A stretch of 32,865 nt of DNA, taken from assembly GCA_023896275.1 (NCBI GenBank), contig MLDA01000029.1, positions 1 through 32,865 of the forward strand, read 5' to 3'. Shown here in pieces: positions 7,808-15,666 of this stretch. Every line of letters begins with the position of its first letter. Position 1 is the stretch's first letter. Origin of the DNA: Kocuria rosea subsp. polaris (lineage in GTDB: Bacteria; Actinomycetota; Actinomycetes; Actinomycetales; Micrococcaceae). The notes below the pieces were generated by a model, which was given only the letters and a program-made list of their open reading frames with translations, ran no database searches and had not been told where the DNA came from. Both the position numbers and the translations under genes were made by a program.

Positions 7808-8950
7808 ATGGAGATCGAGTTCGCCGCGTCCAAACAGTCGACGCTCGGCGTCGAATGGGAAGTGGCGCTCGTCGACCGCGAAACCGGGGATATGCGTTCC
7901 GTGGCCAACGAGGTGCTCGCCGGCGTGCACGCCCTGCACGGGAGCCTGACCGAGGACGAGGAACACCCACACGTGAAGCAGGAACTGCTGCTGAACACTG
8001 TGGAACTCGTCACGGGCGTGTGCGACACGGTTGCGGAGGCCGAGGCGGAGCTCGCCCACAACCTGAACGAGATCCGCCAGGTCACCGACCCGATGGGCGT
8101 CGACCTGTACTCGGCGGGCAGCCACCCGTTCTCGCCGCCGAAGCTGCAGGCGGTCACGGACAAGGAGCGCTACGCCAAGATGATCGACCGCACCCAGTGG
8201 TGGGGTCAGCAGATGGCGATCTACGGGGTGCACGTGCACGTCGGGCTGGACCGGCGCGAGAAGGCCCTGCCGATCGTGGACGGGCTCGTGAACTACCAGC
8301 CGCACTTCCAGGCGCTCTCGGCGTCGAGCCCGTTCTGGGGCGGCGAGGACACCGGGTACGCCTCGCAGCGCGCGCTGATGTTCCAGCAGCTGCCGACCGC
8401 CGGGCTGCCGTACCACTTCGGGGCGTGGGAGTCGTTCGAGCACTACGTCGGCGACATGCTGCACACGGGCGTCATCGACGACATCTCCGAGATCCGCTGG
8501 GACGTGCGGCCCGTGCCGAAGTTCGGGACGGTGGAGATGCGCATCTGCGACGGCATGAGCTCGCTGCAGGACATCTCCGCGATCGCCGCGCTGACGCAGT
8601 GTCTGGTGCATGAGATGTCGACTGGTCTGGACAACGGCTGGGCGATCCCGGTCATGCCGCCGTGGCACCGGGTGGAGAACAAGTGGCGCGCGGCCCGCTA
8701 CGGCCTGGACTCGATCATCATCCTCGACAAGGAGGGCAACGAGGCCCTGGTCACGGATGAGATGTACAAGGTCCTGAACCGGCTGGAGCCGGTCGCGCGC
8801 GAGCTCGGCTGCTCGGACGAGCTGGCCGACATCGAGCGCATCCTGCGCGGCGGTGCCGGCTACCAGTGGCAGCGCAAGATCGCCGCGGCCAACGACGGCG
8901 ACCTGCGCGCCGTCGTCCGCGACAACGTGGAGCGCATGCGCGTCGCCTAG
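7808..8950 (+). CDS. YbdK-type carboxylate-amine (glutamate-cysteine) ligase, GCS2 family
   Basis: The 380-residue protein starts MEIEFAASKQSTLGVEWEVALVD, the first ATP-grasp-like glutamate/metal-binding strand of the GCS2 family. It contains the family's YGVHVHVGL stretch, SAGSHPFS, the PVPKFGTVEMRICDG strand, and the C-terminal GAGYQWQR. Family members ligate glutamate and cysteine through the gamma-carboxyl; the YbdK branch usually shows weak activity and its true substrate is often unclear. Actinobacteria generally use mycothiol, so a role in low-level gamma-glutamyl compounds or ergothioneine precursor supply is speculative. The ATG at 7808 has GAAGGAG 8 nt upstream, and the longer open frame upstream overlaps nagZ and is rejected. 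Confidence 0.9.
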   Translation: MEIEFAASKQSTLGVEWEVALVDRETGDMRSVANEVLAGVHALHGSLTEDEEHPHVKQELLLNTVELVTGVCDTVAEAEAELAHNLNEIRQVTDPMGVDLYSAGSHPFSPPKLQAVTDKERYAKMIDRTQWWGQQMAIYGVHVHVGLDRREKALPIVDGLVNYQPHFQALSASSPFWGGEDTGYASQRALMFQQLPTAGLPYHFGAWESFEHYVGDMLHTGVIDDISEIRWDVRPVPKFGTVEMRICDGMSSLQDISAIAALTQCLVHEMSTGLDNGWAIPVMPPWHRVENKWRAARYGLDSIIILDKEGNEALVTDEMYKVLNRLEPVARELGCSDELADIERILRGGAGYQWQRKIAAANDGDLRAVVRDNVERMRVA

Positions 8951-8984
8951 GTCGGGTACGACGCCGCCGCAGTTAGGCGGTGCG

Positions 8985-9002
8985 CAGCGCGCCGCCGCGC
9001 TG
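8985..9002. terminator. Hairpin between convergent ligase and tsaD genes
   Basis: CAGCGCG-CCGC-CGCGCTG forms a 7-bp stem with a 4-nt loop in the 59-bp gap between the two convergent stop codons. It has no U-tract on either strand, so it is a plausible but weak bidirectional terminator. Confidence 0.45.
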
Positions 9003-9009
9003 GGCTCGG

Positions 9010-10080
9010 CTAGGCCGGCAGGGAGATCTGCGTGACCGGCTGCCCCGGGTCCGTCGCGAACCCCAGCCCGGTCGAGGCGATGCCCGCCGAGACCAGCTGC
9101 GACGCCAGCGCCGCGATCATGGCGCCGTTGTCCGTGCAGAGGCTCGGCTTCGGCACGCGCAGGGTGATCCCGGCCGACGCACACCGCGCCGCCAACAGCT
9201 CGCGCAGCCGCGAGTTGGCCGCCACGCCGCCGCCGAGCAGCAGGTTATTCAGCCCGTGCTCTTGGCAGGCCATGACCGCCTTCTTCGTCACGACGTCGAC
9301 TACCGCCTCCTGGAACGACGCCGCGATGTCGGCCACCGGCACCTCGATCCCCCTCGCCTGGTACTGCTCCACGCTCCGCGCCACGGCCGTCTTCAGGCCC
9401 GAGAAGGAGAAGTCGTACCGGTGCTTGCCCGGAGCGTCGGCCGTGCCGACGAACTTCGGCATCGTGAGCCCGCGCGGGAAGCGGATCGCCTTCGGGTTGC
9501 CCTCGGAGGCGATGCGATCGATCGCCGGCCCGCCGGGGTAGCCGAGCCCGAGCAGGCGGGCGACCTTGTCGTAGGCCTCCCCCGCCGCGTCGTCGATCGT
9601 CTGGCCGAGCAGCGCGACGTCGCTCGTCAGGTCGTTGACCTTGAGGATCTCCGTGTGGCCGCCGGAGACCAGCAGCGCACCCAGGTTCGCGGGCAGTTCC
9701 CCGCCGTCGAGCACGCCCACCCCGACGTGTGCAACGAGGTGGTTGATCGCGTACAGCGGCTTGCCGGTCGCGACGGCCAGCGCCTTCGCGGCGGCGACGC
9801 CGACCATGAGCGCCCCGGACAGCCCGGGCCCGCTCGTCACGGCGAGCGCGTCGACGTCGTCGAGGGTGACGCCAGCGGTGTCCAGCGCCTGCTGCAGCGT
9901 GGGGATCATGGTCTCCAGGTGCGCGCGGGCAGCGATCTCGGGGATCACGCCGCCGAACCGCACGTGCTGTTCCATCGAGGTGCTGACGGTGTTGGCGAGC
10001 AGCTCGGTCCCGCGGACGATGCCGACGCCGGTCTCGTCGCAGGAGGACTCAATACCGAGGATCAGGGGCGCAGCAGACAT
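9010..10080 (-). CDS. tsaD: tRNA threonylcarbamoyladenosine transferase TsaD
   Basis: The 356-residue protein is a Kae1/TsaD ASKHA-fold enzyme that transfers the threonylcarbamoyl group to A37 of ANN-decoding tRNAs. It works with TsaB, TsaE and TsaC in the cytoplasm. Signatures seen are [14 protein letters not shown] at the N-terminus, the metal-binding histidine pair in [18 protein letters not shown], and [12 protein letters not shown] plus [14 protein letters not shown]. Its partner genes tsaB and rimI are about 4.9 kb upstream on the same strand, whereas they usually adjoin tsaD in this phylum; a SipW surface locus and a carboxypeptidase lie between. The ATG is 7 nt after a TAGACT box with no ribosome site, so it has its own leaderless promoter rather than depending on the SipW operon. 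Confidence 0.97.
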   Translation of the reverse strand: MSAAPLILGIESSCDETGVGIVRGTELLANTVSTSMEQHVRFGGVIPEIAARAHLETMIPTLQQALDTAGVTLDDVDALAVTSGPGLSGALMVGVAAAKALAVATGKPLYAINHLVAHVGVGVLDGGELPANLGALLVSGGHTEILKVNDLTSDVALLGQTIDDAAGEAYDKVARLLGLGYPGGPAIDRIASEGNPKAIRFPRGLTMPKFVGTADAPGKHRYDFSFSGLKTAVARSVEQYQARGIEVPVADIAASFQEAVVDVVTKKAVMACQEHGLNNLLLGGGVAANSRLRELLAARCASAGITLRVPKPSLCTDNGAMIAALASQLVSAGIASTGLGFATDPGQPVTQISLPA

Positions 10081-10087
10081 GGGTTCA

Positions 10088-10093
10088 AGTCTA
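10088..10093 (-). promoter_or_regulatory. -10 element of leaderless tsaD promoter
   Basis: TAGACT on the minus strand ends 7 nt before the ATG at 10080, inside the 40-bp gap to the upstream SipW-type gene. There is no Shine-Dalgarno, which fits a leaderless start. Confidence 0.6.
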
Positions 10094-10120
10094 GTCGCGC
10101 ATGCACAACGTGAGCTTGCC

Positions 10121-10615
10121 TCATCGCGGGAGATTCGAGGCCGAGCCGCACGAGATCAGGAGCCCCGTCGTCACGGTGTACGTGTGCTGGACGCCGCTCT
10201 CCCACCCGCCCGGTCCAACGGCGTAGAGCCGGAAGTGTCCGGTCCCCGCCGAGAGCAGGCTTACGGGCACCTGCACGCTCGTGGCCGAGGCCGCGAGCGT
10301 CCCGGTGCTCGTCGGTCCCGCCCCGATGCCCAGCACACCGGGGTTGTAGAACTCCCACCGGTACTGCTGGCGCGTCAGTCCGCCGGTCGGGTTGGTCCAG
10401 CTGAAGTCGAGCCGGGACAGCAGCGCGGGTTTGTTGCAGCTGAGGTTCTGCGCCCGCAGGACCTCGCCGGCTGCCAGGTTGCCGCGGCCGAACTCGGCGT
10501 CGGCCCACGCCGCCAGCGTGGGCTGGGCCGGAACGGACACGGCGAGCGCACCGGCCGCCAGGCCCAGGCCGGCGAGCAGCGCCAGCGCTCGTGTCTTGAA
10601 GGAGCTACCCGGCAT
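10121..10615 (-). CDS. SipW-type signal peptide secreted protein (third gene product of the surface operon)
   Basis: The roughly 164-residue protein has a long SipW-type export signal: a basic start, the hydrophobic [19 protein letters not shown], then [19 protein letters not shown], which resembles the A-W-T-D-S-E boundary of TasA/CalY proteins. The mature part ([35 protein letters not shown]) looks like a single beta-sandwich with one Cys near each end, perhaps a fibronectin III-like fold; the exact family is not recognised. The ATG at 10615 follows GGGGTGAG; a GTG three codons earlier is possible. Either start overlaps the end of the signal-peptidase fusion gene, so the two are translationally coupled. 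It is a likely substrate of that peptidase and an accessory surface or fibre component. Confidence 0.8.
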   Translation of the reverse strand: MPGSSFKTRALALLAGLGLAAGALAVSVPAQPTLAAWADAEFGRGNLAAGEVLRAQNLSCNKPALLSRLDFSWTNPTGGLTRQQYRWEFYNPGVLGIGAGPTSTGTLAASATSVQVPVSLLSAGTGHFRLYAVGPGGWESGVQHTYTVTTGLLISCGSASNLPR

Positions 10616-11975
10616 CGGACTCACCCCGATTCCGGCGCGCTCGGCGGCGCGCCTCGAGCAGGACGGATCCCAGCACGACGGCGGCGCCGCCGAGCCACGC
10701 CAGGCCCATCCGGGCGCCGGTGTCGGGCAGGTCCCCCGGGCCCGGCGCCGGAGTCTCGGTGGGCACCGGGCTCTGCGTGGGAACGGGCGCCGAGGTCGGG
10801 GTGGGCGTCGAGGTCGGGGACGCTGTTGGCGACGGCGTCGGGTCGGGATCGGGACGAGGCGGCTGCACTCCGACGTCTTCGCCGAAGCCGGAGGCCGTCA
10901 CGCGCAGTGCGGTGCTGGCGCCCTGCGCGCCCTGCGCCTGCGGCCCGGTGCCGCCGGCGATCCTCACGTCGAAGAGCATCCAGCGCGCCTCGTCCGCCGG
11001 GACCCGAGTGAACAGCTCCGCCGCATCGCCGGGTGCCACCGTGCCGAGGTCGACGGAGCCCAAGTTCCGGCCCGCGCACGTGGCCCCGTCGCTCGATCCG
11101 CCGGCGTCGTCGTACCCGGCCCACCGGCCGGTGCAGAAGCGAACGGTGACGTCGAGCGCGAGGCGCGGATCGCCCAGGACGTCCAGTCGCGCGGAGACGT
11201 GACCGGACTCGTCCGTGTCGGCCCAGACGCCGACCTGCCACGGCACCGGCACGCCCGGGCGCAGATTCCCCATGGCGCCTGCGTCGCCGCGGGTGCTCAC
11301 GCGCAGCACGTCGCCGCGGGACGTTGATTCATCACCCGCGGCGTGGGCGGGTGTCGGGAACACGGTCTGGGCGCCGACCGCGCCGGCAATGAGAACCAGG
11401 GCGGCCGCGCCCCGGTGGCGGCCGCCGCCGCGGGCATCGGCTGGCTCGTCGCGGCAGATTCCGCGCGGCCAGAAAGCCCACGTGACGAGCACCGATGCGC
11501 CCAGCGTCAGGCCGCCGAGCACGTAGGGGTTGCCGAACCAGACAACGACGTTGGCCGCGTGCGGGACGTGGAAGAAGACCCTGCGGACGTCTTCGACGGT
11601 GTACGGATACGGATCGTCGTCCCGGTTCGCGTCGCCGCGCATCGTGAAAGTGCGTGCGGCGGAGCCGGGCTCCGCAGGTTCGATCGAGGTGATCCGGTGG
11701 GTGACGGGCAGCTGACCCGGCCGGTCCACGGTGACGATCTGCCCCACTTGGACGTCGGCGGCCGGCACGGCCCGCGCCACCGCCACGGATCCGGTGGGGA
11801 TGGTCGGTTCCATCGATCCGGTCTTGAACATCAGGAGGGAGACGTCGAAGACGAACGCGCAGACCGCCAACACGATGCACACCGCACCGCCCGCCGCGGC
11901 AACGTTCAACAGCGCATCACCGAGGAGGCGCGCGGCGCGCGAGCCCCGCGGGCGCGCGGCGGCGCGTCGAGCCAT
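10605..11975 (-). CDS. SipW-type signal peptidase I fused to a second signal segment and an LPDTG-anchored ectodomain
   Basis: The 456-residue protein has an unusual order of parts. Residues 21-43 are a membrane helix. Residues 44-145 carry the signal peptidase catalytic region with the Ser54 motif (TGSMEPTIPTGS), His93 in THRI, and RGDAN...DD. The Ser/His pair is typical of SipW/ER-type enzymes rather than the Ser/Lys type. A second helix spans 150-169. A basic stretch and the hydrophobic segment 189-205 ending PAHA at 209-212 then look exactly like a signal peptide. An ectodomain of about 150 residues, a Pro/Thr/Ser linker (371-414), LPDTG (416-420), a membrane helix and an Arg-rich tail follow. 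It should cleave the TasA-like exports of this operon and may release its own ectodomain for sortase. The ATG at 11975 was chosen for the GAGGGG site; a GTG five codons upstream is possible. Confidence 0.88.
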   Translation of the reverse strand: MARRAAARPRGSRAARLLGDALLNVAAAGGAVCIVLAVCAFVFDVSLLMFKTGSMEPTIPTGSVAVARAVPAADVQVGQIVTVDRPGQLPVTHRITSIEPAEPGSAARTFTMRGDANRDDDPYPYTVEDVRRVFFHVPHAANVVVWFGNPYVLGGLTLGASVLVTWAFWPRGICRDEPADARGGGRHRGAAALVLIAGAVGAQTVFPTPAHAAGDESTSRGDVLRVSTRGDAGAMGNLRPGVPVPWQVGVWADTDESGHVSARLDVLGDPRLALDVTVRFCTGRWAGYDDAGGSSDGATCAGRNLGSVDLGTVAPGDAAELFTRVPADEARWMLFDVRIAGGTGPQAQGAQGASTALRVTASGFGEDVGVQPPRPDPDPTPSPTASPTSTPTPTSAPVPTQSPVPTETPAPGPGDLPDTGARMGLAWLGGAAVVLGSVLLEARRRARRNRGESDAG

Positions 11976-12012
11976 TGCTCCTCCCCTCACGTTCTCTTGT
12001 CTCGGATGCGGG

Positions 12013-12612
12013 TCAATCGGACGTCCCGGTCACCTGCCACGTGATGCTCCCGCTCTGGCCCTGGGCGCTATTCGGCGTGCCGGAGGCCAGCCGCACCTCG
12101 AAGCAGAACCGGCGGGCGTTGCCGGCCGCCGCCGCCACGGTGGCCTGCGCCGGGGCGAAGACGGACGACGCCGGCACGGCGGTTCCACTGTAGGTTGCCG
12201 CTGCGCAGCTCGTCGCTGTGTCCACCACGGCGACGCGATAGGTGAGGTTGTTCGTGATGACGCTCGCCCCGCTCGGCGTCGACGCGCTCAGGGCGACGGT
12301 CCCGCCGATAGTGCTGGCCGCCGTCGTGCGAACGTCCAACCGCCCATGCACAACAGCCCCCGGGGACATCGCGCTGCCCGCCGTGCCGAACGTCAGCTGC
12401 GCGGCCGTGCCCGACGTCGAGTGCTCGGCATAGCCGGTGCCGGGATCGCCCTGAATGCCGAAGACGCTGGCAGTGAAGTCGGCCTTCGCATGTTCGGAGT
12501 CCGTCCACGCGGCGAGCGTGAGCGTCGCCCCCACGCCGAGGACCAGCGCGCCGGCGAGCACCGCGCGGACGCGGAGCAGGGCCGGTCGGTTAGGGGACGT
12601 GTGGCGCCCCAC
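12013..12612 (-). CDS. TasA/CalY-like SipW-dependent protein (second copy)
   Basis: The 199-residue protein has the SipW-type signal: basic N-terminus, VLAGALVLGVGATLTLAAWTDSEHAK, then FTASVFGIQGDP. The A-W-T-D-S-E boundary is characteristic of camelysin/TasA proteins, which form surface fibres or act as secreted proteases in Bacilli. Two cysteines (TSCAAATYSG and RFCFEVRL) match the positions of a pair in the upstream paralogue and suggest a shared disulfide-bonded beta-rich fold. The start is GTG at 12612, 4 nt after the stop of the upstream paralogue, so translation is probably coupled. The next gene is the signal peptidase fusion expected to process it. Whether it forms fibres, an adhesin or something else cannot be told. 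Confidence 0.85.
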   Translation of the reverse strand: MGRHTSPNRPALLRVRAVLAGALVLGVGATLTLAAWTDSEHAKADFTASVFGIQGDPGTGYAEHSTSGTAAQLTFGTAGSAMSPGAVVHGRLDVRTTAASTIGGTVALSASTPSGASVITNNLTYRVAVVDTATSCAAATYSGTAVPASSVFAPAQATVAAAAGNARRFCFEVRLASGTPNSAQGQSGSITWQVTGTSD

Positions 12613-12616
12613 GCGC

Positions 12617-13222
12617 CTACTCGCTCTCGGCGTCGAACTGCCAGATGACGGACGTCTGCCCGCCCTGCTCGAACTCGCCTTCGTCGCCGGCGGTGACGGC
12701 GAAGCACAGCGGGATGGCCGTGCCGTCGGTGCCGCCGCCGTTGGAGACGAGGTCGAGACTCGTCGCGCCGGACTGATCGTTCAGGGTCGCGCCGCTCGCG
12801 ACCACGGGCCCGGTGGCGGTGCCCGCCTCGCAGTCGCCGCTCTCGACCTCGGTGATGGTGTAGCTCGTGGCGGCGGCGTTCGCGCCCGTCACATCGGTGG
12901 CGACCGCGCCGGCCGGGGTCAGCGTTCCGTCCGTCGTGGTGGCGCTGTCCAGCCGGAGCCAGTACGCGGCGTAGGTCGTGTCACCCGGGGTCAGGTTGTC
13001 GAAGAGGTCGGAGAACGTCAGCTGCAGCGCCCCGTCCGCGGTCTCGTGCTCGGCGTAGGCGACGCCGTCGTCGCTGCCTTCCAGGTTGAAAGATCCCGCA
13101 CTGAACAGGCCCTCGGCGAACTCGGAGTCGGTCCACGCCGCGAGCGTGACCGCCGCGCCGATGCCGAGGACCAGTCCCCCGGCCAGTACCGCCCGCTTTT
13201 TGGCCTTCATCTGCTCGGTCAT
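12617..13222 (-). CDS. TasA/CalY-like SipW-dependent protein (first copy)
   Basis: The 201-residue protein opens the surface operon. Its signal region (MKAKKRAVLAGGLVLGIGAA, then VTLAAWTDSEFAEGLFSAGSFNLEGS) is the classic SipW-type peptide. The mature part repeats the plan of its neighbour, with cysteines in GDCEAGTATG and PLCFAVTAG and a C-terminal SVIWQFDAESE strand matching GSITWQVTGTSD in the second copy. It is more acidic than the paralogue, so the two could be different subunits of one surface polymer. The ATG at 13222 follows AGGGGG 6 nt upstream. A secreted or fibre-forming role is inferred from the family and from linkage to a SipW-type peptidase. Confidence 0.87.
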   Translation of the reverse strand: MTEQMKAKKRAVLAGGLVLGIGAAVTLAAWTDSEFAEGLFSAGSFNLEGSDDGVAYAEHETADGALQLTFSDLFDNLTPGDTTYAAYWLRLDSATTTDGTLTPAGAVATDVTGANAAATSYTITEVESGDCEAGTATGPVVASGATLNDQSGATSLDLVSNGGGTDGTAIPLCFAVTAGDEGEFEQGGQTSVIWQFDAESE

Positions 13223-13415
13223 GTTGTACCCCCTGCGTTGATCGTGCCGGTGCCGCCGGCTCCGCCCCGATGGTGCTGCGAACGCCTCGTGAAACGGCCC
13301 TGCTCAGGAGTGTATTGATGCGCAGGGCAAGAATCAGTAGTCCTAACCCCAGTGACGCCACAGTGTCATATGAGGGGGCGATTCGCGCCGGGCATCGGAA
13401 CGATATCCGCCAGCC
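13223..13415. other. Intergenic region upstream of the SipW surface operon
   Basis: This 193-bp gap separates the VanY-like gene from the TasA-like operon, both minus strand. A TACACT box at 13311-13316 (minus strand) with CTGATT 17 nt upstream is a weak promoter candidate for the operon. No strong terminator for the VanY-like gene is visible. Confidence 0.35.
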
Positions 13416-14453
13416 CTAGCCTTCGGGTTGCCCCGTCTTGTAGCTCCAGATGGTGCGCGCCTTGAGCCAACCCTGGGCGCGCCCATACTTGGGTGAGGTG
13501 TAGAGCACCGGGTACCAGCCGTTCTTCGGCGACCCGGTCACGGAGATCTTCGCGCCCTGTTGCAGCAGCCGCACGCGCGGGGCGTCGATCGAGCCCGACT
13601 TCCGGATCCAGACCTTCTGCACCGTCCGGTGCGTCGGCTGGGTGACCCACGGGCCGAGCGCGCCGGAGTAGTGCTCGAGCGTCGGGATCTTGTTCTTGTA
13701 GATCCGCGTGGCGGCGGTGGTACCGACGTACCGCAGGTGCCACGGCTCGTACTTGTACCCGGTCACCGACTCCCAGGCCTTCGGGTAGCGGACGATGAAT
13801 CCGTACTTGTGCGCGTTCTTCTTGACCCACTTGCCGGTGGCCGTGTTCTCGAAGCAGTCCTGCAGGCCGCATTGGCCGCTCGAGTCGCCAACGTCGATCG
13901 CGAACCCCAGCTGGTGCTCGCTCGTGCCCGGCAGCGCGGAGATCCGCTTCGCGTAGGCCTCGCCGTAGAGCCTCACGTACCGGTCGTAGAGCGCCTTCTG
14001 CGTGTCGTAGGAGCGGTAGGCGCTGGTGACCCGCATGCGCACCCCGTCCTGCTTCGCCCAGTACGCCATCTTCCGGTAGGCGGTTGCGGTCTCGGGTGTC
14101 GCCCGGTAGCCAGTACTGCCGATGTGGCTGAGCTTCGGCACGTACCGCGACGGTTGAATCGGGTACTTCCGCGAAGCCAGCACCAGCGGGCTCGTCGGGT
14201 CGCGGTTGATCGTCGAACTGCTGATGGCGAACTGCTCCGCGATCGCGGGATCCTCGACGAGGTACGGCGCCTCGGCCCCTTCGGGCACGTCCTCCTCAGG
14301 GGGAATCGAGGACGACGACGCCGCGGCCGGCACGCGGGCGGCCGCCCCGGCCGCGTCGGCGGGGCCGGCGTCGAGCCCGATCGCCGAGACGGCGACGATG
14401 CAGGCGACCGCCAGGGACTGTGCCGCGCGGGTTAGGAATCGCGATTCACTCAT
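13416..14453 (-). CDS. Secreted VanY-like D-alanyl-D-alanine carboxypeptidase (M15B) with C-terminal SH3-like domain
   Basis: The 345-residue precursor has a signal peptide ending near PADAA (about residue 35) and a low-complexity linker. It has a zinc peptidase domain with SAYRSYDTQ (substrate loop), the zinc motif SEHQLGFAIDVGD (His180, Asp187) and EPWHLRYVG (Glu236, His239). Residues about 278-336 (VWIRKSG ... GWYPVLYTSPKYGRAQGWLKARTIW) form an SH3b-like wall-binding domain. It should trim terminal D-alanine from peptidoglycan stem peptides outside the membrane. The ATG at 14453 is chosen because the signal peptide follows it and AGGA lies 7 nt upstream; the longer frame overlaps the rimI end. 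It is the third gene after tsaB and rimI and precedes the surface-protein operon, an apt place for a wall-remodelling enzyme. Confidence 0.92.
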   Translation of the reverse strand: MSESRFLTRAAQSLAVACIVAVSAIGLDAGPADAAGAAARVPAAASSSSIPPEEDVPEGAEAPYLVEDPAIAEQFAISSSTINRDPTSPLVLASRKYPIQPSRYVPKLSHIGSTGYRATPETATAYRKMAYWAKQDGVRMRVTSAYRSYDTQKALYDRYVRLYGEAYAKRISALPGTSEHQLGFAIDVGDSSGQCGLQDCFENTATGKWVKKNAHKYGFIVRYPKAWESVTGYKYEPWHLRYVGTTAATRIYKNKIPTLEHYSGALGPWVTQPTHRTVQKVWIRKSGSIDAPRVRLLQQGAKISVTGSPKNGWYPVLYTSPKYGRAQGWLKARTIWSYKTGQPEG

Positions 14454-14501
14454 GCACCTATCCTGTGGCCGCACAACGGCGATGCGCCAGAGTTCGCGCA
14501 A

Positions 14502-14951
14502 CTATTTCAGGTGCAGCTGCATGATGACGGCCGAAACGCCGCCGGGATAGTAGTTGCGCCGCACGTGGATCTGCTCGAAGCCGTGGCGCGCGTAGAGCTG
14601 TTGGGCGCGCGGGTTGTCTTCGCGGACCTCTAGCATCACGTTCTCGGCCCCGCGCGTGCGCGCTTCGCGGATCATGGCCTCGAGCAGGGCAGTTCCGATG
14701 CCCCGGCCCTCGTACTCCGGGACGACGGCGATGGTCTGCACGTCCGCGATCGGCAGCACGCACATCATTCCGGCATAGCCGACGACGACCCCGTCGGCCT
14801 CGGCAACCCAGTAGCGGCGGGTGTCGACCTGGGCGATCTCCGCCTCGAACATGTCCCGCGGCCACGCATCCGCCGGGAAGAGGCGCGTCTCGAGCGGGTA
14901 CACCTCCGTCAGATCCGCCGCGGTCATGTCCCGCAGCTCGAACCCGTTCAT
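14502..14951 (-). CDS. rimI: Ribosomal protein S18-alanine N-acetyltransferase RimI
   Basis: The 149-residue GNAT-fold protein carries the acetyl-CoA motif VVPEYEGRGIGTALLEAMI and the C-terminal EVREDNPRAQQLYARHGFEQI. The latter, followed by RRNYYPGG, is the recognisable RimI signature. It acetylates an N-terminal alanine (S18 in enterobacteria) in the cytoplasm; the actinobacterial target may differ. Its ATG overlaps the tsaB stop in an ATGA junction, so the two are translationally coupled, as is usual in this gene cluster. Confidence 0.92.
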   Translation of the reverse strand: MNGFELRDMTAADLTEVYPLETRLFPADAWPRDMFEAEIAQVDTRRYWVAEADGVVVGYAGMMCVLPIADVQTIAVVPEYEGRGIGTALLEAMIREARTRGAENVMLEVREDNPRAQQLYARHGFEQIHVRRNYYPGGVSAVIMQLHLK

Positions 14952-15637
14952 CGGGCGCCGCCCTTGGGGGTGAGCATCGCCGCGGGCACCTTCGCGTCGG
15001 ACTCGCGCAGGTAGAGCGGAGTGGTGGCGAGCAGTTCCCCACCCTCATTCAGGGTGCGGGCAGCGGAGGCGGCGAGGGCCGCAGCGTCCGGGCGGCGGTC
15101 GTCCCAGCCGCGCATCGCTTCCGCTCCGGCCGCGCCCAGTTCTTCCGGGTAGAGCCCGGCACCGGCGCCGAAGACCCGGTGCGCGGCGACCTCAGCCGCC
15201 GCGGTCACGTGCGGGCCGTCGATCAGGCGCGCGGCGTCGTCGTACACCGCCCAGTAGAGCTCGCGTCGACGCGCGTCGATCGCGGTGACGAATCGACTGG
15301 TTGCGGCGCCGCCGGCGGCGACTTCCCAGGCGATCGCGTCGAGGCTGCATGCCCCACCCACGGGTACGCCCCACGCGAAGCCGAGCGCTTGCGCGGTGGC
15401 GATGCCCACGCGCAGCCCGGTGAACGGGCCGGGTCCGACGCCGACGACAATCCGGTCGATTTCTCCCCCACTCACGCCGGCCTGCTCGAGCATGCCGGCG
15501 ATGGCCGGGGCCAGCACCTCGGCGTGCGCGTTCACCTGGTCGGTGGAGAAGGTCTCGAGGACCTCGGTACGTCCCTCACGCGCGCGCACGAGGGCGGCGG
15601 TAGCGCGGGCGGAGGTGTCGATCGCGAGCAAGATCAT
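14948..15637 (-). CDS. tsaB: tRNA threonylcarbamoyladenosine biosynthesis protein TsaB
   Basis: The 229-residue protein begins MILLAIDTSARATAALV, the N-terminal ASKHA strand typical of TsaB, and contains GVGPGPFTGLRVGIATAQALG, the conserved interface helix. TsaB has no transferase activity of its own and forms the heterodimer that supports TsaD. The start at 15637 is chosen over the ATG three codons upstream because TAAGAT ends exactly 7 nt before it, and the upstream ATG would lie inside that -10 box. No ribosome site is present, so leaderless. The usual upstream neighbours tsaE and alr are absent; an orphan regulator is there instead. Downstream it is coupled to rimI. Confidence 0.94.
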   Translation of the reverse strand: MILLAIDTSARATAALVRAREGRTEVLETFSTDQVNAHAEVLAPAIAGMLEQAGVSGGEIDRIVVGVGPGPFTGLRVGIATAQALGFAWGVPVGGACSLDAIAWEVAAGGAATSRFVTAIDARRRELYWAVYDDAARLIDGPHVTAAAEVAAHRVFGAGAGLYPEELGAAGAEAMRGWDDRRPDAAALAASAARTLNEGGELLATTPLYLRESDAKVPAAMLTPKGGAR

Positions 15638-15644
15638 GCTGTCC

Positions 15645-15650
15645 ATCTTA
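15645..15650 (-). promoter_or_regulatory. -10 element of leaderless tsaB promoter
   Basis: TAAGAT on the minus strand ends 7 nt before the ATG at 15637. This decides the start codon, because the alternative upstream ATG overlaps the box itself. Confidence 0.6.
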
Positions 15651-15666
15651 ATCGCGCCGACAGCCC

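Noticed and set aside
7385-9184. Long minus-strand open frame (599 codons) opposite the YbdK-type ligase
   Set aside because: It has Arg/Val/His-rich shadow composition and spans parts of three well-supported genes, with no recognisable domain.
14454-14501. N-terminal extension of the VanY-like protein (longer frame to 14501)
   Set aside because: The extension would put 16 extra residues before the signal peptide; the ATG at 14453 has a ribosome-site-like AGGA and starts the signal peptide.
15638-15646. Upstream ATG (MDSM...) as tsaB start
   Set aside because: It lies inside the TAAGAT -10 box, and TsaB proteins start with the strand that follows the second ATG.
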